NCBI RefSeq assembly: GCF_900698885.1
Contig: NZ_LR217705.1
Location: 248,001 to 312,000, forward strand
Source: Erwinia_E haradaeae_H
Lineage (GTDB): Bacteria; Pseudomonadota; Gammaproteobacteria; Enterobacterales; Enterobacteriaceae
Reading direction: 5' to 3'
Length of the DNA: 64,000 bases
Below the pieces are notes generated by a model. The model did not search any database, was not told the origin of the DNA, and was given only the letters and a program-made list of their open reading frames with translations. Shown here one piece after another: positions 1 through 9,373 of this stretch (its first letter is position 1; each line of letters opens with the position of its first letter). A program made the position numbers and the translations under genes.

Positions 1-7
1 TTGACAT
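1..7 (-). CDS. Possible first codons of a leftward gene cut by the window edge
   Basis: On the minus strand an ATG lies at bases 7-5, followed by TCA. A perfect AGGAGG (plus-strand CCTCCT at 13-18) sits five bases upstream, which is ideal ribosome-binding geometry. Only two codons are inside the window, so the product cannot be named. The gene would run in the same direction as coaD but 1.7 kb away from it. The ATG and its ribosome site are seen directly; that they belong to a living gene is inference. Confidence 0.4.
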
Positions 8-1733
8 GGCATCCTCCTATCATAAATTATTTTTGAGAAGTTTTTGTTTACATTTTTTTATATTCAATAACAACAGGTAATTGTGTAATTTGTAGTGAAT
101 AAATGTATGATTATAAGAAAGTATATGCAGGAAACAATGAACAATAATACATATTAAGATCTTTCGTAAATATATATTTTTCATGAATATGTATTTTATC
201 ATGAATAAACAATAAATATGTATCTATTAGTAAGGGAATTTTTTTTTGTTTAGAGAAGACTAAATTATCGTAAGGTTGGTGTCTATCTATCTATTTACCT
301 ATCTCTAATATTATATAGACATATATTGACAGTTTTTGAATTTTAGATAGCAGCAGCTAGGTAATAGATTCAAGTAGATATTATGGTAATTTAAATATTT
401 TTTTAAAAAAGAAAAATCATCTCTAATTTAGAACTAAAGTTATAAATTAGATACTTCTATACCGTGTATACTTAACGTAATGGTAAAAAATAATCATAAT
501 CTATTTCTAGGTTGACGTCTATATTTTTATTGTCAGTGACATTTTAAATGGCTATCAGATTAAAGATATTCAGTGTCTATAAGTGTGAGTAAATCTGATA
601 AGTAGTTTAATTTTTTAGTTAATTTCTTTAAACAACATTAGTATCTTTATAATACTGTAGTAAGAATTATTATTTATGATGTTATATGAGGATAGTATAA
701 TGAGGCTAACTAAATGCATTATAATAATATTATAAAAAATAATAAAGATATGCATCTATAACGGTTTCAGAGGTTTTATATCACACAGTATAAATAATGA
801 GCTGAAATTTATGTGTTCCTAAAAATTAATCCAAAGATGTACTATATCTTTGTGTAAATAGGAATACCTTCAATATACTCTACTATAGATAGACCTAGTG
901 ACGCTAAACTGAGGTTTATTTTACAAAGTGGATTCATTAAAAGATATTTTTTAATATTGTCAATTGCTTTTATCTATAATAGATATTACAGCTTATATTT
1001 TTTATTTTTTTATGAATATAGAAAATAGTCATTATTAAAAGGAGGTAAAATATATTACGTTATATATGTTATGTTTTTGGGTAAATATCAATAAAATATC
1101 AATACTAGAAACAACTAATATAGTGTTCATCATAATTACAGAGTGTTATTTAAACGCAATTAATAATTTTTAATAATTTATTATGAAATTATAATTCTTA
1201 TGTTTAGTTTTTTAAGTTTTAAGATAAAATGTAGGTCTTTGAGTGAACTAAAATTAGGATATTCATTATTCACTAAAAATAAAAATTGATTCCGTCATTA
1301 GAGTTTTTTTACAGAATATATTTTTACGCAGTTTTTTGTGTTATCTCTTGATAGAGATTTTTATTTATAGTGGGAGCGTCTTTGAATCGTGATGTAATTT
1401 TAACTATTGATACTGCTTATTAATAATATATATGCGTTCTATAACAATGATGAAAAATAGTGATTTGGTCATGATTATCTATAGTGTTATTACAAGAATT
1501 AAAATAATAATTATTAGTTATGAATCATCTGCTTCTGTGTATTAGATGCTGTGCAGCTAGTTCTATCTATAAGATGTCTTTTAGTGCTGATATCACTTAC
1601 ATTAAATTAAAATAGAATAATTATTTTTAGCATATATATAAAAATATGCCCATTAATTAATTAGACTAAATATTTTATTATGTAATGTTAAGAAGGCTCA
1701 CAAGGAGGTTTTTTTAGGGCTTATGCGATATTC
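8..1733. other. Gene-free stretch left of coaD
   Basis: This is 1.7 kb of very AT-rich sequence with no convincing coding frame. It holds two orphan ribosome-binding-like motifs on the plus strand, AAGGAGG at 1039-1045 and 1702-1708. The first precedes a 40-codon frame that has no ATG near the motif. In E. coli, rpmB-rpmG-mutM lies convergent to coaD, so a lost mutM could have been here, but I recognise no MutM motif. Confidence 0.6.
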
Positions 1734-2228
1734 TTAACAATCTATATTCATGCAAAGACGTAGTTTCAACGCTTGATGTACCGGCATTGGTAAAAGTTTT
1801 TGCACATCGGCACCATGTTGAGCTACCTCTTTAATTAAGGATGAGGAAAGATAAGCATGTTCTGTGGTTGTCATAAAAAAAACACTTTCTATATCAGGAG
1901 CTAATAAATGATTTATGGCAGCTATTTTTCTTTCATATTCTAAATCAGATATTGTTCGCAAACCGCGAATAATTATCTGAATTTTTTGTTCTTTAGCAAA
2001 GTTTACTAATAAATTACTATATTTTATTACTGATATATTTGGAAGATGTTTGACTGTTTCTTGTGCTAGGCTTTCTCTTTCTTGAAGAGAGAACATTGTC
2101 TTTTTTTTCGGATTATCTGCGATTGCAAGAATGATCTTTTCAAATATTCTTGCCGCTCGTGTAACTATATCAAGATGACCATTGGTTATTGGATCAAAAG
2201 TACCAGGGTAGATAGCTTTCTGTCTCAT
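1734..2228 (-). CDS. coaD: Phosphopantetheine adenylyltransferase
   Basis: CoaD transfers AMP from ATP to 4'-phosphopantetheine, giving dephospho-CoA, the penultimate step of coenzyme A synthesis in the cytoplasm. The protein has 164 residues (E. coli 159). The nucleotidyltransferase signature near the N-terminus (YPGTFDPITNGHLD) contains the conserved catalytic His18, and the late SSSLIKEVA motif is also present. It is the last gene of the waaA-waaE-coaD operon. Its ATG shares one base with the waaE stop codon, so translation is probably coupled. This gene order is the one known from Serratia and Klebsiella. No clear terminator follows; an 8-bp inverted repeat (1687-1694 with 1731-1738) spans the stop codon. 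Confidence 0.96.
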   Translation of the reverse strand: MRQKAIYPGTFDPITNGHLDIVTRAARIFEKIILAIADNPKKKTMFSLQERESLAQETVKHLPNISVIKYSNLLVNFAKEQKIQIIIRGLRTISDLEYERKIAAINHLLAPDIESVFFMTTTEHAYLSSSLIKEVAQHGADVQKLLPMPVHQALKLRLCMNIDC

Positions 2229-3001
2229 TAGTTTTTATCCCTAGAGGTGCAATTAAGAGCCCATAGAGCAGCATATTTATTAAAAGTATATTGAAAAACA
2301 ACTATCGCTAGCAACCAGCCCCGAGTCCCATCTAAAAAACTTCGACGGACTATTAATGTTCTGATAAATGACCATAAGCTGTGGTAAATAATTTTTATTA
2401 TACCATAATGTTTATCTTGTTGATAGCATTGTTTAGCCCAAGCCTTGGCATAGGCACACTGTTTAAACTGAAAGTCGCAAAAATCCCTACTAGTTATATG
2501 TAATAAATCGCCATATATTGGTTGAATAGGTATTTCAGGTACATTTAAAGATTCATGAACTAAGTTGTCATTATAGACACAAAAGGATGGATATAAACGG
2601 ATTACACGATCTGGGTACCACCCACCATGTCGCATAGCTCTTCCGAGAAATAGATTACACCGTGCTATACTGTATACGATTTTTTCTGGCGGTTTTTTTA
2701 GTATTAAATTAATTGATTTCTGTAACTCTGGCGTTACTCGCTCATCGCTATCAATCATTAAAATCATTCCATAAGTAGCATAATTTTGTGCAATCTGTCT
2801 CTGCTTACCATAGCCATACCATACGTTAGAGTGATAAACCGTAACTCCGTAACGAACGGCAATATCTAGAGTTTGATCACTACTTTTAAAATCTAAAAGA
2901 ATAATTTCATCTGCCCAATTTACTGATTCTAGGCATTTAACTAGTACTTCTTCTGAATTATGAGTGATAATTACTACCGAGATTTTTTGTATTTGTTGCA
3001 T
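2228..3001 (-). CDS. waaE: LPS core beta-1,4-glucosyltransferase WaaE
   Basis: This GT2-family glycosyltransferase has 257 residues. The N-terminal GT-A nucleotide-binding segment (SVVIITHNSEEVLVKCLESV) and the metal-binding DSDE motif near residue 85 are visible. In Serratia and Klebsiella, WaaE adds glucose to heptose I of the lipopolysaccharide inner core at the cytoplasmic face of the inner membrane. The assignment rests on the GT2 motifs and the exact waaA-waaE-coaD order, since E. coli K-12 has no waaE here. The ATG directly follows the waaA stop codon with no gap, so the two are probably translationally coupled. A related GT2 transferase with another acceptor cannot be excluded. Confidence 0.88.
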   Translation of the reverse strand: MQQIQKISVVIITHNSEEVLVKCLESVNWADEIILLDFKSSDQTLDIAVRYGVTVYHSNVWYGYGKQRQIAQNYATYGMILMIDSDERVTPELQKSINLILKKPPEKIVYSIARCNLFLGRAMRHGGWYPDRVIRLYPSFCVYNDNLVHESLNVPEIPIQPIYGDLLHITSRDFCDFQFKQCAYAKAWAKQCYQQDKHYGIIKIIYHSLWSFIRTLIVRRSFLDGTRGWLLAIVVFQYTFNKYAALWALNCTSRDKN

Positions 3002-4279
3002 TCAATCATCTTCTTGCGAAAGGTAAGGGTTAATTAATTTTAGTAAATGTTTTAATGCACCTTTGTTTTTACGTAGGACATTGTGTGCATATAATCCAGA
3101 ATTGAGGCGATAGTTTGTATTAGTGAGCAATGCGGCAATTTCATTGCTTAATGATTCAGCATCACTAACAGTAATTAAAGCATTGCTTCGTTGCAAGAGC
3201 TTGCAAATCTCTTTGAAATTAAAGGTGTGTGGACCCATTAATATTGGAATGGTATGCGCTGCAGGTTCCAATGGGTTATGACCGCCATGTTTAACTAAAC
3301 TACCGCCAACAAATGCTAGATCTGAAATAGCATATAATAACATTAGTTCACCCATGGTATCTCCAATTACCACTTGTGTGCTATCGGAAGGTGTTTGACC
3401 ATTGCTACGTGAAATAAACCGTAAATGGTGTTGTTGAGTTAAACAATGAATGCTGGAAAAACGTTCTGGATGTCTGGGTGCTAAAATTAATAAAAGGTCT
3501 GGAAAGCGTTTAAGCAGTTTAGAGTGTGCCTTTAAGATTATTTGCTCTTCGCCATGATGGGTGCTTGCGGCAATCCATACAGATCTCTTGTTAAGTAGCC
3601 AATTACTCCGCAGCTGTATAGCTTTTTTAGTTAGTTCTGGTGTGATAGTAACATCAAACTTTAAACTGCCTGTAACTACTATGTGAGATTGTTTTACACC
3701 TAGATTAATAAAACGTTCGCTATCTTCTTTGCTCTGGGCGGCAACTAGAGTAATGCGCTGAAATAGGGATTTTGTAAAGGTGCCAAATATTTTATACATT
3801 TTAGCCGAGTGCTCTGATAAACGGGCATTAGCTATGATGAGGGGAATGTGACGAGTATATAATAATGTGATCATATTCGGCCAAAGCTCGGTCTCCATTA
3901 CTATCACTAATTTTGGGCGAATAACATCCAAAAAACGGTTCATGACTCCAGGAAGATCATACGGTAAGTATACATGAGAAATCATTTTTCCAAGAGAAGA
4001 TACAGCAAGATCTGAGCCGGTTGGCGTCATGGTGGTGATGACAATAGGTAGCTTTGGATAACGACGATTGAGTTCTCGTATAAGTGGAATTGCAGTGAAT
4101 GTTTCACCAACGGATACCGCATGAAGCAAGATACCTTGCGCTTTCACTTTTCCTGCGCAGAATCCGTATCTCTCTCCCCACCGTTGGCGATAAGCAGCGG
4201 AGTTTCGTCCACGGAGCCAGAGACGTACCCAGATAATAGGTTGAAGAAAATATAGAAAAGCTGTATAAATAGTAAGCAT
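3002..4279 (-). CDS. waaA: Kdo (3-deoxy-D-manno-octulosonic acid) transferase
   Basis: WaaA (KdtA, family GT30) transfers Kdo residues from CMP-Kdo to lipid IVA, starting the lipopolysaccharide inner core. The 425-residue length equals the E. coli enzyme. An N-terminal membrane anchor (about residues 1-22) precedes the catalytic HAVSVGET motif, with the conserved Glu at residue 59. The C-terminal half carries the GT-B donor site, including GGSLVKHGGHNPLEPA. It is the first gene of the waaA-waaE-coaD operon. The ribosome site is weak: purine-rich sequence but no clear AGGAGG. Keeping this enzyme implies that the cell still makes at least Kdo2-lipid A. Confidence 0.97.
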   Translation of the reverse strand: MLTIYTAFLYFLQPIIWVRLWLRGRNSAAYRQRWGERYGFCAGKVKAQGILLHAVSVGETFTAIPLIRELNRRYPKLPIVITTMTPTGSDLAVSSLGKMISHVYLPYDLPGVMNRFLDVIRPKLVIVMETELWPNMITLLYTRHIPLIIANARLSEHSAKMYKIFGTFTKSLFQRITLVAAQSKEDSERFINLGVKQSHIVVTGSLKFDVTITPELTKKAIQLRSNWLLNKRSVWIAASTHHGEEQIILKAHSKLLKRFPDLLLILAPRHPERFSSIHCLTQQHHLRFISRSNGQTPSDSTQVVIGDTMGELMLLYAISDLAFVGGSLVKHGGHNPLEPAAHTIPILMGPHTFNFKEICKLLQRSNALITVSDAESLSNEIAALLTNTNYRLNSGLYAHNVLRKNKGALKHLLKLINPYLSQEDD

Positions 4280-4739
4280 GATGTCACTTGTCTTCTTAGG
4301 GCAGAAAGGATGATAAGTTGATTGGGGGTATATTTATTAAATTTTAGAAGTTATTAGATTTTAGAAGTAAAATAGAAGTAAAAAATAAATAAGTGGCAGT
4401 CAGTATAGAAAGCTATTCCTACTATTCTTACTCTATACTTCTAATAGGTCTGTAATTCTGATTTAAAAAATCAATTAAATATATTATTTTATTTTAGTTG
4501 AGAGCTGGGCACAAGGATATCATATAACCTTTTTGCCTATCTTAGAATGTCACGAAGAAATTATATGTATAATTTTATATTTTATTCTCTATATTGTCTA
4601 TTGTCAATTAATATAAAAATATTTAAGTGAGTATTAATAAAAAAATTAAATATCTATTTAGATAGATTTTAGATAGATTTTTATTCATTAAATATTAATT
4701 GAATCTAATAGTTAACTTTATAATTTATAATTATAATAA

Positions 4740-4774
4740 GATTAAGATTAAGATTAAGATTAAGATTAAGATTA
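4740..4774. repeat. Hexamer tandem repeat GATTAA x5.8
   Basis: Five perfect GATTAA units are followed by a partial sixth, in non-coding DNA upstream of waaA. Slipped-strand mispairing is the likely origin, so copy number may vary between strains. Confidence 0.95.
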
Positions 4775-5112
4775 TTAACATGATTTTTTTGTATATCAAA
4801 TATTATAATAATAGATGAATACATATAGTAATGTATTATTATTTTTACATGATTTATATACTTTATAGCTTACATCTTTGTAATATATCTATATTTAGGC
4901 CAGACGTTTAGAAAAAAAAAATAAAATAACAGATATTTTCTAAAAAGAAATAAAATAAATAAAAATTATTAGTTTATCTATAGAAAATAGAAATTAAATT
5001 TATTAGAATTTCTAGAGTAATTTTTATTTTTTATTTTACAATTTTATTTTTTATTTTATAAATTTTATAAACTGTTATGTGTAATTTTTACAATGATGAG
5101 AATGATCTCACT

Positions 5113-5166
5113 TGTCTATGTCTATGTCTATGTCTATGTCTATGTCTATGTCTATGTCTATGTCTA
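5113..5166. repeat. Hexamer tandem repeat TGTCTA x9
   Basis: Nine perfect TGTCTA units are followed by two degenerate ones to about 5186. No open frame or promoter spans them, so phase variation of a gene is not indicated. Confidence 0.97.
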
Positions 5167-5351
5167 TTTATATGTCTATTTGTCTAATGTTTTGTTTTGT
5201 ATAAAATTACTCGATTAATGTTCGATTAATAGGTAATAAAATTTGAATTAAAAACTTATTTAAAAGTTGTATAAATTTAAATATAAAATTCTTTAATCTT
5301 CAATATTTGCATGCATTATCTTAAAATAAGTTAATCAAACTAATTTAGTAA

Positions 5352-5446
5352 AATATATTAAGATATCAGGAATATATTAAGATATCAGGAATATATTAAG
5401 ATATCAGGAATATATTAAGATATCAGGAATATATTAAGATATCAGG
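5352..5446. repeat. Five identical 19-bp direct repeats
   Basis: Five back-to-back perfect copies of AATATATTAAGATATCAGG occur with no spacer. Each unit contains the palindrome GATATC. The absence of spacers rules out a CRISPR array. Perfect identity in a decaying genome suggests recent expansion or homogenisation. Confidence 0.97.
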
Positions 5447-5907
5447 TTGAAGTATAATGTTTACACCTCATCTATCTCATCTTGTTTCATTAAGAATTTT
5501 GTTCTTTAAATTTTGTTCTTTAAAACTTTCAAAGTGCTTCAAAAAAATATATTAGTATTAGTCGTTTTTATTTATTCATATTATTTATATGATATTTACA
5601 TGAGAGTTTTATTTATATTTATTTTTATTAGGAAAGTTTTATTTAATAAATCAGTCTAAAAACTAAAAATATGAGTCAGTCTAAAAAAAAGAACGAGTAT
5701 TATTTTGGAAAATTTACTAATTACTAATTACATTTAAATTTAAATAATATTTAAATAATATAAAATAAATAATTAAATTTATTTAAATTATAAAATAAAA
5801 AATTATTATAAAAAGATAAATTAAGGTATTAGTTATTCAATTATTATTGGTAACACCGATTAATTCTGATTAATTAAGGAAGATTATGTTTAGAATATTT
5901 ATTTTGA

Positions 5908-5981
5908 TCGGCACGAGAGGATTTGAACCTCCGACCCCCGCCACCCCATGACGGCGCGCTACCAGTCTGCGCTACGTGCCG
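5908..5981 (-). tRNA. proL: tRNA-Pro (anticodon GGG)
   Basis: A complete cloverleaf reads on the minus strand. The acceptor arms CGGCACG/CGTGCCG pair perfectly, the anticodon stem CCGTC/GGCGG pairs, the loop ATGGGGT carries GGG, and the T-loop reads TTCAAAT. It is nearly identical to E. coli proL. The discriminator A is followed by TCA rather than CCA, so the 3' CCA is not encoded and must be added after transcription. GGG reads CCC and CCT. A TTGACA just upstream lies too close for a normal promoter. Confidence 0.96.
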
Positions 5982-6618
5982 AATATTTATTACATTTATA
6001 TGTAATGTCAATCAGATATTATTTATGTCTAGATATTATTTCCAGATATTATCTTATAATAAATAATTATGTCTGCAATTATTAGTATTAGATAATTTTA
6101 TAAATTTTATTTATTAATTCATTAAATTCATTAAATTACAATTCAATTATTTATTAATTCAATTAATTTATTACATTACATATACATTAAATAAACTAAA
6201 AGCTATTTACGATACAATAATGTCCTGATAAGGTACTAAAGTAACCTATCATATGATGTATGAAATCAATATGCAAGATTTTTGATCATTGTGATCTATT
6301 TTATGATACAGAAATCATACATATGATAGAAAAATACAGTAATAAATTTATCATCATACAGTTTTGTTTTATTTTAATTTAATTTTTAACTTAATCTTTT
6401 AACCTTTATATTAAGCCTTATTATTAAAAATAATAAAAAATAATGGATTATTAAAATTAAATTTTATTAATATATGGTCATATATAAAAAATATATAGTC
6501 ATATATAATAATTATATAATTATAATTAATTTTTTATATTATTATATTATTATATTATTTATATTAAATTTATATAAATTTTTTTATTTCACTTACAGAT
6601 ACCCTTATTATATTTTTT

Positions 6619-6660
6619 ACTATATACTATATACTATATACTATATACTATATACTATAT
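6619..6660. repeat. Heptamer tandem repeat ACTATAT x6
   Basis: Six perfect ACTATAT units lie in A/T-only surroundings. They create a spurious Tyr/Ile-rich open frame on the plus strand. Confidence 0.95.
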
Positions 6661-6696
6661 CTAAGTAAAGATTTTATCTTTATTAGCTGTTTTAGT

Positions 6697-6748
6697 GTTG
6701 TTTTTAGTTTTTATTAGAATTAGTTGTTTTTAGTTTTTATTAGAATTA
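6697..6748. repeat. 26-bp direct repeat x2
   Basis: Two perfect adjacent copies of a 26-bp unit begin GTTGTTTTTAG and end AGAATTA, with no spacer. Confidence 0.95.
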
Positions 6749-6866
6749 ATAGAGTGAAATTTTTTATTTAAATATATAGGTATTTTATTTTTATATTTTT
6801 GTTTTTATTTAATTTTTTAATTAAATTTTTTAGAATTTTTAGATATGTTAAATGATTTGTTATTTA

Positions 6867-6908
6867 TTATTTGTTATGTATCAAAAATTATTTGTTATGT
6901 GTCAAAAA
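6867..6908. repeat. 21-bp direct repeat x2
   Basis: Two adjacent copies of a 21-bp unit, containing TTTGTTATGT, differ at one base. The second copy ends just upstream of the 54-bp duplication. Confidence 0.9.
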
Positions 6909-6937
6909 TCTGAATTAGTTAAAATCGAATTGTTAAT

Positions 6938-7045
6938 ATTGAATTTTATTCATAGAATTTATAATGAATTTATAATAGAAAATTATTTAAGATTGAATTT
7001 TATTCATAGAATTTATAATGAATTTATAATAGAAAATTATTTAAG
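6938..7045. repeat. 54-bp perfect tandem duplication
   Basis: Two perfect adjacent copies of a 54-bp unit (6938-6991 and 6992-7045) lie about 300 bp upstream of dnaK. The unit itself contains an internal imperfect repeat around AATTTATAATG. Lack of divergence between copies suggests a recent duplication. Confidence 0.95.
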
Positions 7046-7255
7046 GATAATTCCAAATTATAGTTTTATATATGAAATTTTTATTTATTACAGATGGAGA
7101 TGTTAGCAGAAAGATAGAGTTTTTTTAAAAATTGATAAACATGTAATTTAATAATATTAATTATACATAATTATGCTAGATCAATAGTACATAATTTTTG
7201 TATCAATAATGTTTTATGCGCTAGCCGATAATTAAGAAAAACATTACACAAGCAG

Positions 7256-7283
7256 TTGAAATTATAACATATGCCCGCATTTA
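7256..7283 (+). promoter_or_regulatory. Candidate sigma-32 heat-shock promoter of dnaK
   Basis: TTGAAA (7256-7261) is followed, after 13 bases, by CCGCATTTA (7275-7283). This matches the sigma-32 pattern (CTTGAAA, 13-17 bases, CCCCATtT), and the spacing equals that of E. coli dnaK P1. It ends 66 bases before the dnaK ATG. Function is inferred from sequence and position. Confidence 0.7.
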
Positions 7284-7349
7284 AGTTTTAAAGAAAATAT
7301 AATTATACATACGTCTAATGACGATCAGAATTTAGTGGGAGATATTTCT

Positions 7350-9266
7350 ATGGGTAAGATTATTGGAATTGACCTGGGTACAACAAATTCATGCGTTGCT
7401 ATTATGGATGGCGGAAAGGCGCGTGTATTGGAAAATTCAGAAGGTGATAGAACCACGCCTTCTATTATTGCTTATACTCAAGATGGTGAAACTTTAGTTG
7501 GACAGCCTGCTAAGCGTCAGGCGATTACTAATCCACAAAATACTTTATTTGCCATTAAGCGTCTCATTGGTCGCCGTTTTCATGATAAAGAGGTTCAGTG
7601 TGATATAAAAATAATGCCATTTAAAATTGTTAATGCTGATAATGGTGATGCTTGGCTGGATATTAAGGGCAAACGTATTGCGCCACCGCAGATTTCTGCT
7701 GAAGTCTTAAAAAAAATGAAGAAAACCGCGGAGGATTATTTAGGAGAAGAAGTGAGTGAAGCGGTTATAACAGTACCTGCGTATTTTAACGATGCGCAAC
7801 GGCAAGCCACTAAAGATGCTGGACGTATAGCAGGTTTAGATGTTAAACGCATTATTAATGAGCCTACTGCCGCTGCGTTAGCTTATGGTTTAGACAAGGG
7901 TCAAGGTAATCGTACAATTGCGGTATATGATTTAGGTGGTGGTACTTTTGATATTTCGATTATTGAAATTGATGAGGTAGATGGTGAAAAAACCTTTGAA
8001 GTATTAGCAACTAACGGTGACACTCATTTAGGTGGTGAAGACTTCGATAGCCGTATGATTAATTACCTTGTATCTGAATTCAAGAAAGATCAAGGGGTTG
8101 ATTTACATAATGATCCTTTAGCTATGCAACGCTTGAAAGAAGCCGCTGAAAAAGCTAAGATAGAGCTTTCTTCTGCCCAACAAACCGATGTTAATTTACC
8201 GTATATTACAGCAGATGCTAATGGTCCAAAACATTTAAACATTAAAGTCACACGTGCAAAGCTAGAATCTTTGGTTGAAGATTTGATTATCCGCTCAATT
8301 GAGCCATTGAAAATGGCTTTAAAAGATGCAAATTTATCTATATCTGATATTAATGATGTAATTCTTGTGGGTGGTCAAACCCGCATGCCCATGGTGCAAG
8401 TGAAAGTGGCTGATTTTTTTAGTAAGGAGCCGCGAAAAGATGTTAATCCAGATGAAGCAGTAGCTGTTGGTGCTGCAGTGCAGGGTGGTGTTCTGGCTGG
8501 AGAAGTAAAAGATGTTTTATTGTTAGATGTAACCCCGCTCTCTTTGGGTATTGAAACCATGGGTGGTGTTATGACTTCGCTAATTAGTAAAAATACTACC
8601 ATTCCAACTAAGCATAGTCAGATATTTTCCACAGCAGAGGATAATCAATCTGCAGTGACTATTCATGTCGTGCAAGGTGAACGAAAACGTGCAGTTGACA
8701 ATAAGTCTCTTGGACAGTTTAATCTTGATGGTATTCAAAATGCTCCGCGTGGAATGCCGCAAATTGAGGTTACTTTTGATATTGATGCTGATGGAATTTT
8801 ACATGTATCTGCAAAAGATAAGCACACTGGAAAAGAACAAAAAATCACTATTAAAGCTTCTTCAGGTTTAAATGATAGAGAAATTGAAAAAATGGTGCAT
8901 GATGCAGAAGCTAATGCCGAGTTAGATCGTAAGTTTGAAGAGTTAGTTCAAATAAGAAATCAAGGCGACCAGATAGTACATAGCACGCGTAAGCAATTAA
9001 ATGAAATGGGTGATAAATTAGCAGCAAGTGATAGAGCGACTATAGAATCTGCGCTAAATGCATTAAATTCAGCACTGAAAGGTGAAGATAAATCGGAAAT
9101 TGAAGCCAAGATGCGGATTTTGATGGAATCTTCTTCTAAACTTATAGAATGCGCTACACAACAAGCGGAGTCTACTAGGGGTTCCACAAGCGCTACTAAA
9201 AATACTAAAAAAGATAATGACGTTGTCGATGCTGAATTTGAAGAAGTGAGTGACAGCAAAAAATAA
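7350..9266 (+). CDS. dnaK: Molecular chaperone DnaK (Hsp70)
   Basis: DnaK is the ATP-dependent Hsp70 chaperone that binds exposed hydrophobic segments and works with DnaJ and GrpE. I start it at ATG 7350, not at the in-frame GTG at 7335, because this gives exactly 638 residues as in E. coli and leaves a GGGAGA ribosome site before it. The N-terminal ATPase domain shows IDLGTTNSCVAIMDG and YDLGGGTFDISI. The linker motif DVLLLDVTPLSLGIETMGG leads into the peptide-binding domain. The acidic tail (DVVDAEFEE) is kept. It is first in a dnaK-dnaJ operon with a candidate sigma-32 promoter. Sequence conservation is very high throughout. Confidence 0.99.
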   Translation: MGKIIGIDLGTTNSCVAIMDGGKARVLENSEGDRTTPSIIAYTQDGETLVGQPAKRQAITNPQNTLFAIKRLIGRRFHDKEVQCDIKIMPFKIVNADNGDAWLDIKGKRIAPPQISAEVLKKMKKTAEDYLGEEVSEAVITVPAYFNDAQRQATKDAGRIAGLDVKRIINEPTAAALAYGLDKGQGNRTIAVYDLGGGTFDISIIEIDEVDGEKTFEVLATNGDTHLGGEDFDSRMINYLVSEFKKDQGVDLHNDPLAMQRLKEAAEKAKIELSSAQQTDVNLPYITADANGPKHLNIKVTRAKLESLVEDLIIRSIEPLKMALKDANLSISDINDVILVGGQTRMPMVQVKVADFFSKEPRKDVNPDEAVAVGAAVQGGVLAGEVKDVLLLDVTPLSLGIETMGGVMTSLISKNTTIPTKHSQIFSTAEDNQSAVTIHVVQGERKRAVDNKSLGQFNLDGIQNAPRGMPQIEVTFDIDADGILHVSAKDKHTGKEQKITIKASSGLNDREIEKMVHDAEANAELDRKFEELVQIRNQGDQIVHSTRKQLNEMGDKLAASDRATIESALNALNSALKGEDKSEIEAKMRILMESSSKLIECATQQAESTRGSTSATKNTKKDNDVVDAEFEEVSDSKK

Positions 9267-9315
9267 TTATTTTAAATATAGTAAGGTGTCTCGTCGAAAG
9301 TACCGATGATAACTG

Positions 9316-9344
9316 CACGGGCGTGGATATAATCCACATCCGTG
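9316..9344 (+). promoter_or_regulatory. Stable hairpin in the dnaK-dnaJ spacer
   Basis: CACGG pairs with CCGTG and GTGGAT with ATCCAC around a three-base loop, interrupted only by a 2x2 internal mismatch. It is among the most GC-rich non-coding segments of the window. No T-run follows, so it is probably an mRNA processing or stability element, or a partial transcription attenuator lowering dnaJ relative to dnaK, rather than a full terminator. The pairing is seen; the role is inferred. Confidence 0.6.
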
Positions 9345-9373
9345 TGTGTTGGTTAATGTCAGGATAAAGAGCA

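Larger units (their letters stand above)
4280..5907. other. AT-rich repeat-bearing desert between waaA and tRNA-Pro
   Basis: There is no recognisable gene. The stretch contains three clean tandem repeats (listed separately) and much A/T-only sequence. A less AT-rich island at 4497-4557 lies in a plus-strand frame of about 40 codons that starts right after a stop. Its translation is protein-like, but I do not recognise it. It may be a gene remnant. Confidence 0.7.
5982..7349. other. Repeat-rich desert between tRNA-Pro and dnaK
   Basis: There is no supported gene. Two open frames (6474-6668 and 6852-7106) are made of A/T repeats, including the tandem duplications listed below, and encode low-complexity Tyr/Ile/Phe/Asn-rich peptides, so I reject them. 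The last 100 bases hold the dnaK control region. Confidence 0.7.

Noticed and set aside
1687..1738. 8-bp inverted repeat spanning the coaD stop as a terminator
   Set aside because: The loop would be 36 bases and no T-run follows on the coding strand.
5352..5446. Five 19-bp repeats as a CRISPR array
   Set aside because: The copies are contiguous with no spacers, the unit is too short, and no cas gene is present.
5982..6030. TTGACA upstream of tRNA-Pro as its promoter
   Set aside because: Any -10 element with 15-17 bp spacing would put the transcription start inside the tRNA.
6474..7106. Two plus-strand open frames (64 and 84 codons) in the repeat region
   Set aside because: They are built from A/T simple repeats and tandem duplications, encode low-complexity Tyr/Ile/Phe/Asn peptides and lack ribosome sites.
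7335..7349. GTG start for dnaK five codons upstream
   Set aside because: The ATG at 7350 gives the exact family start and length, and the GTG lies within the ribosome site.
8375..9259. Several open frames antisense or out of frame to dnaK
   Set aside because: They are shadows of the strongly conserved dnaK frame.
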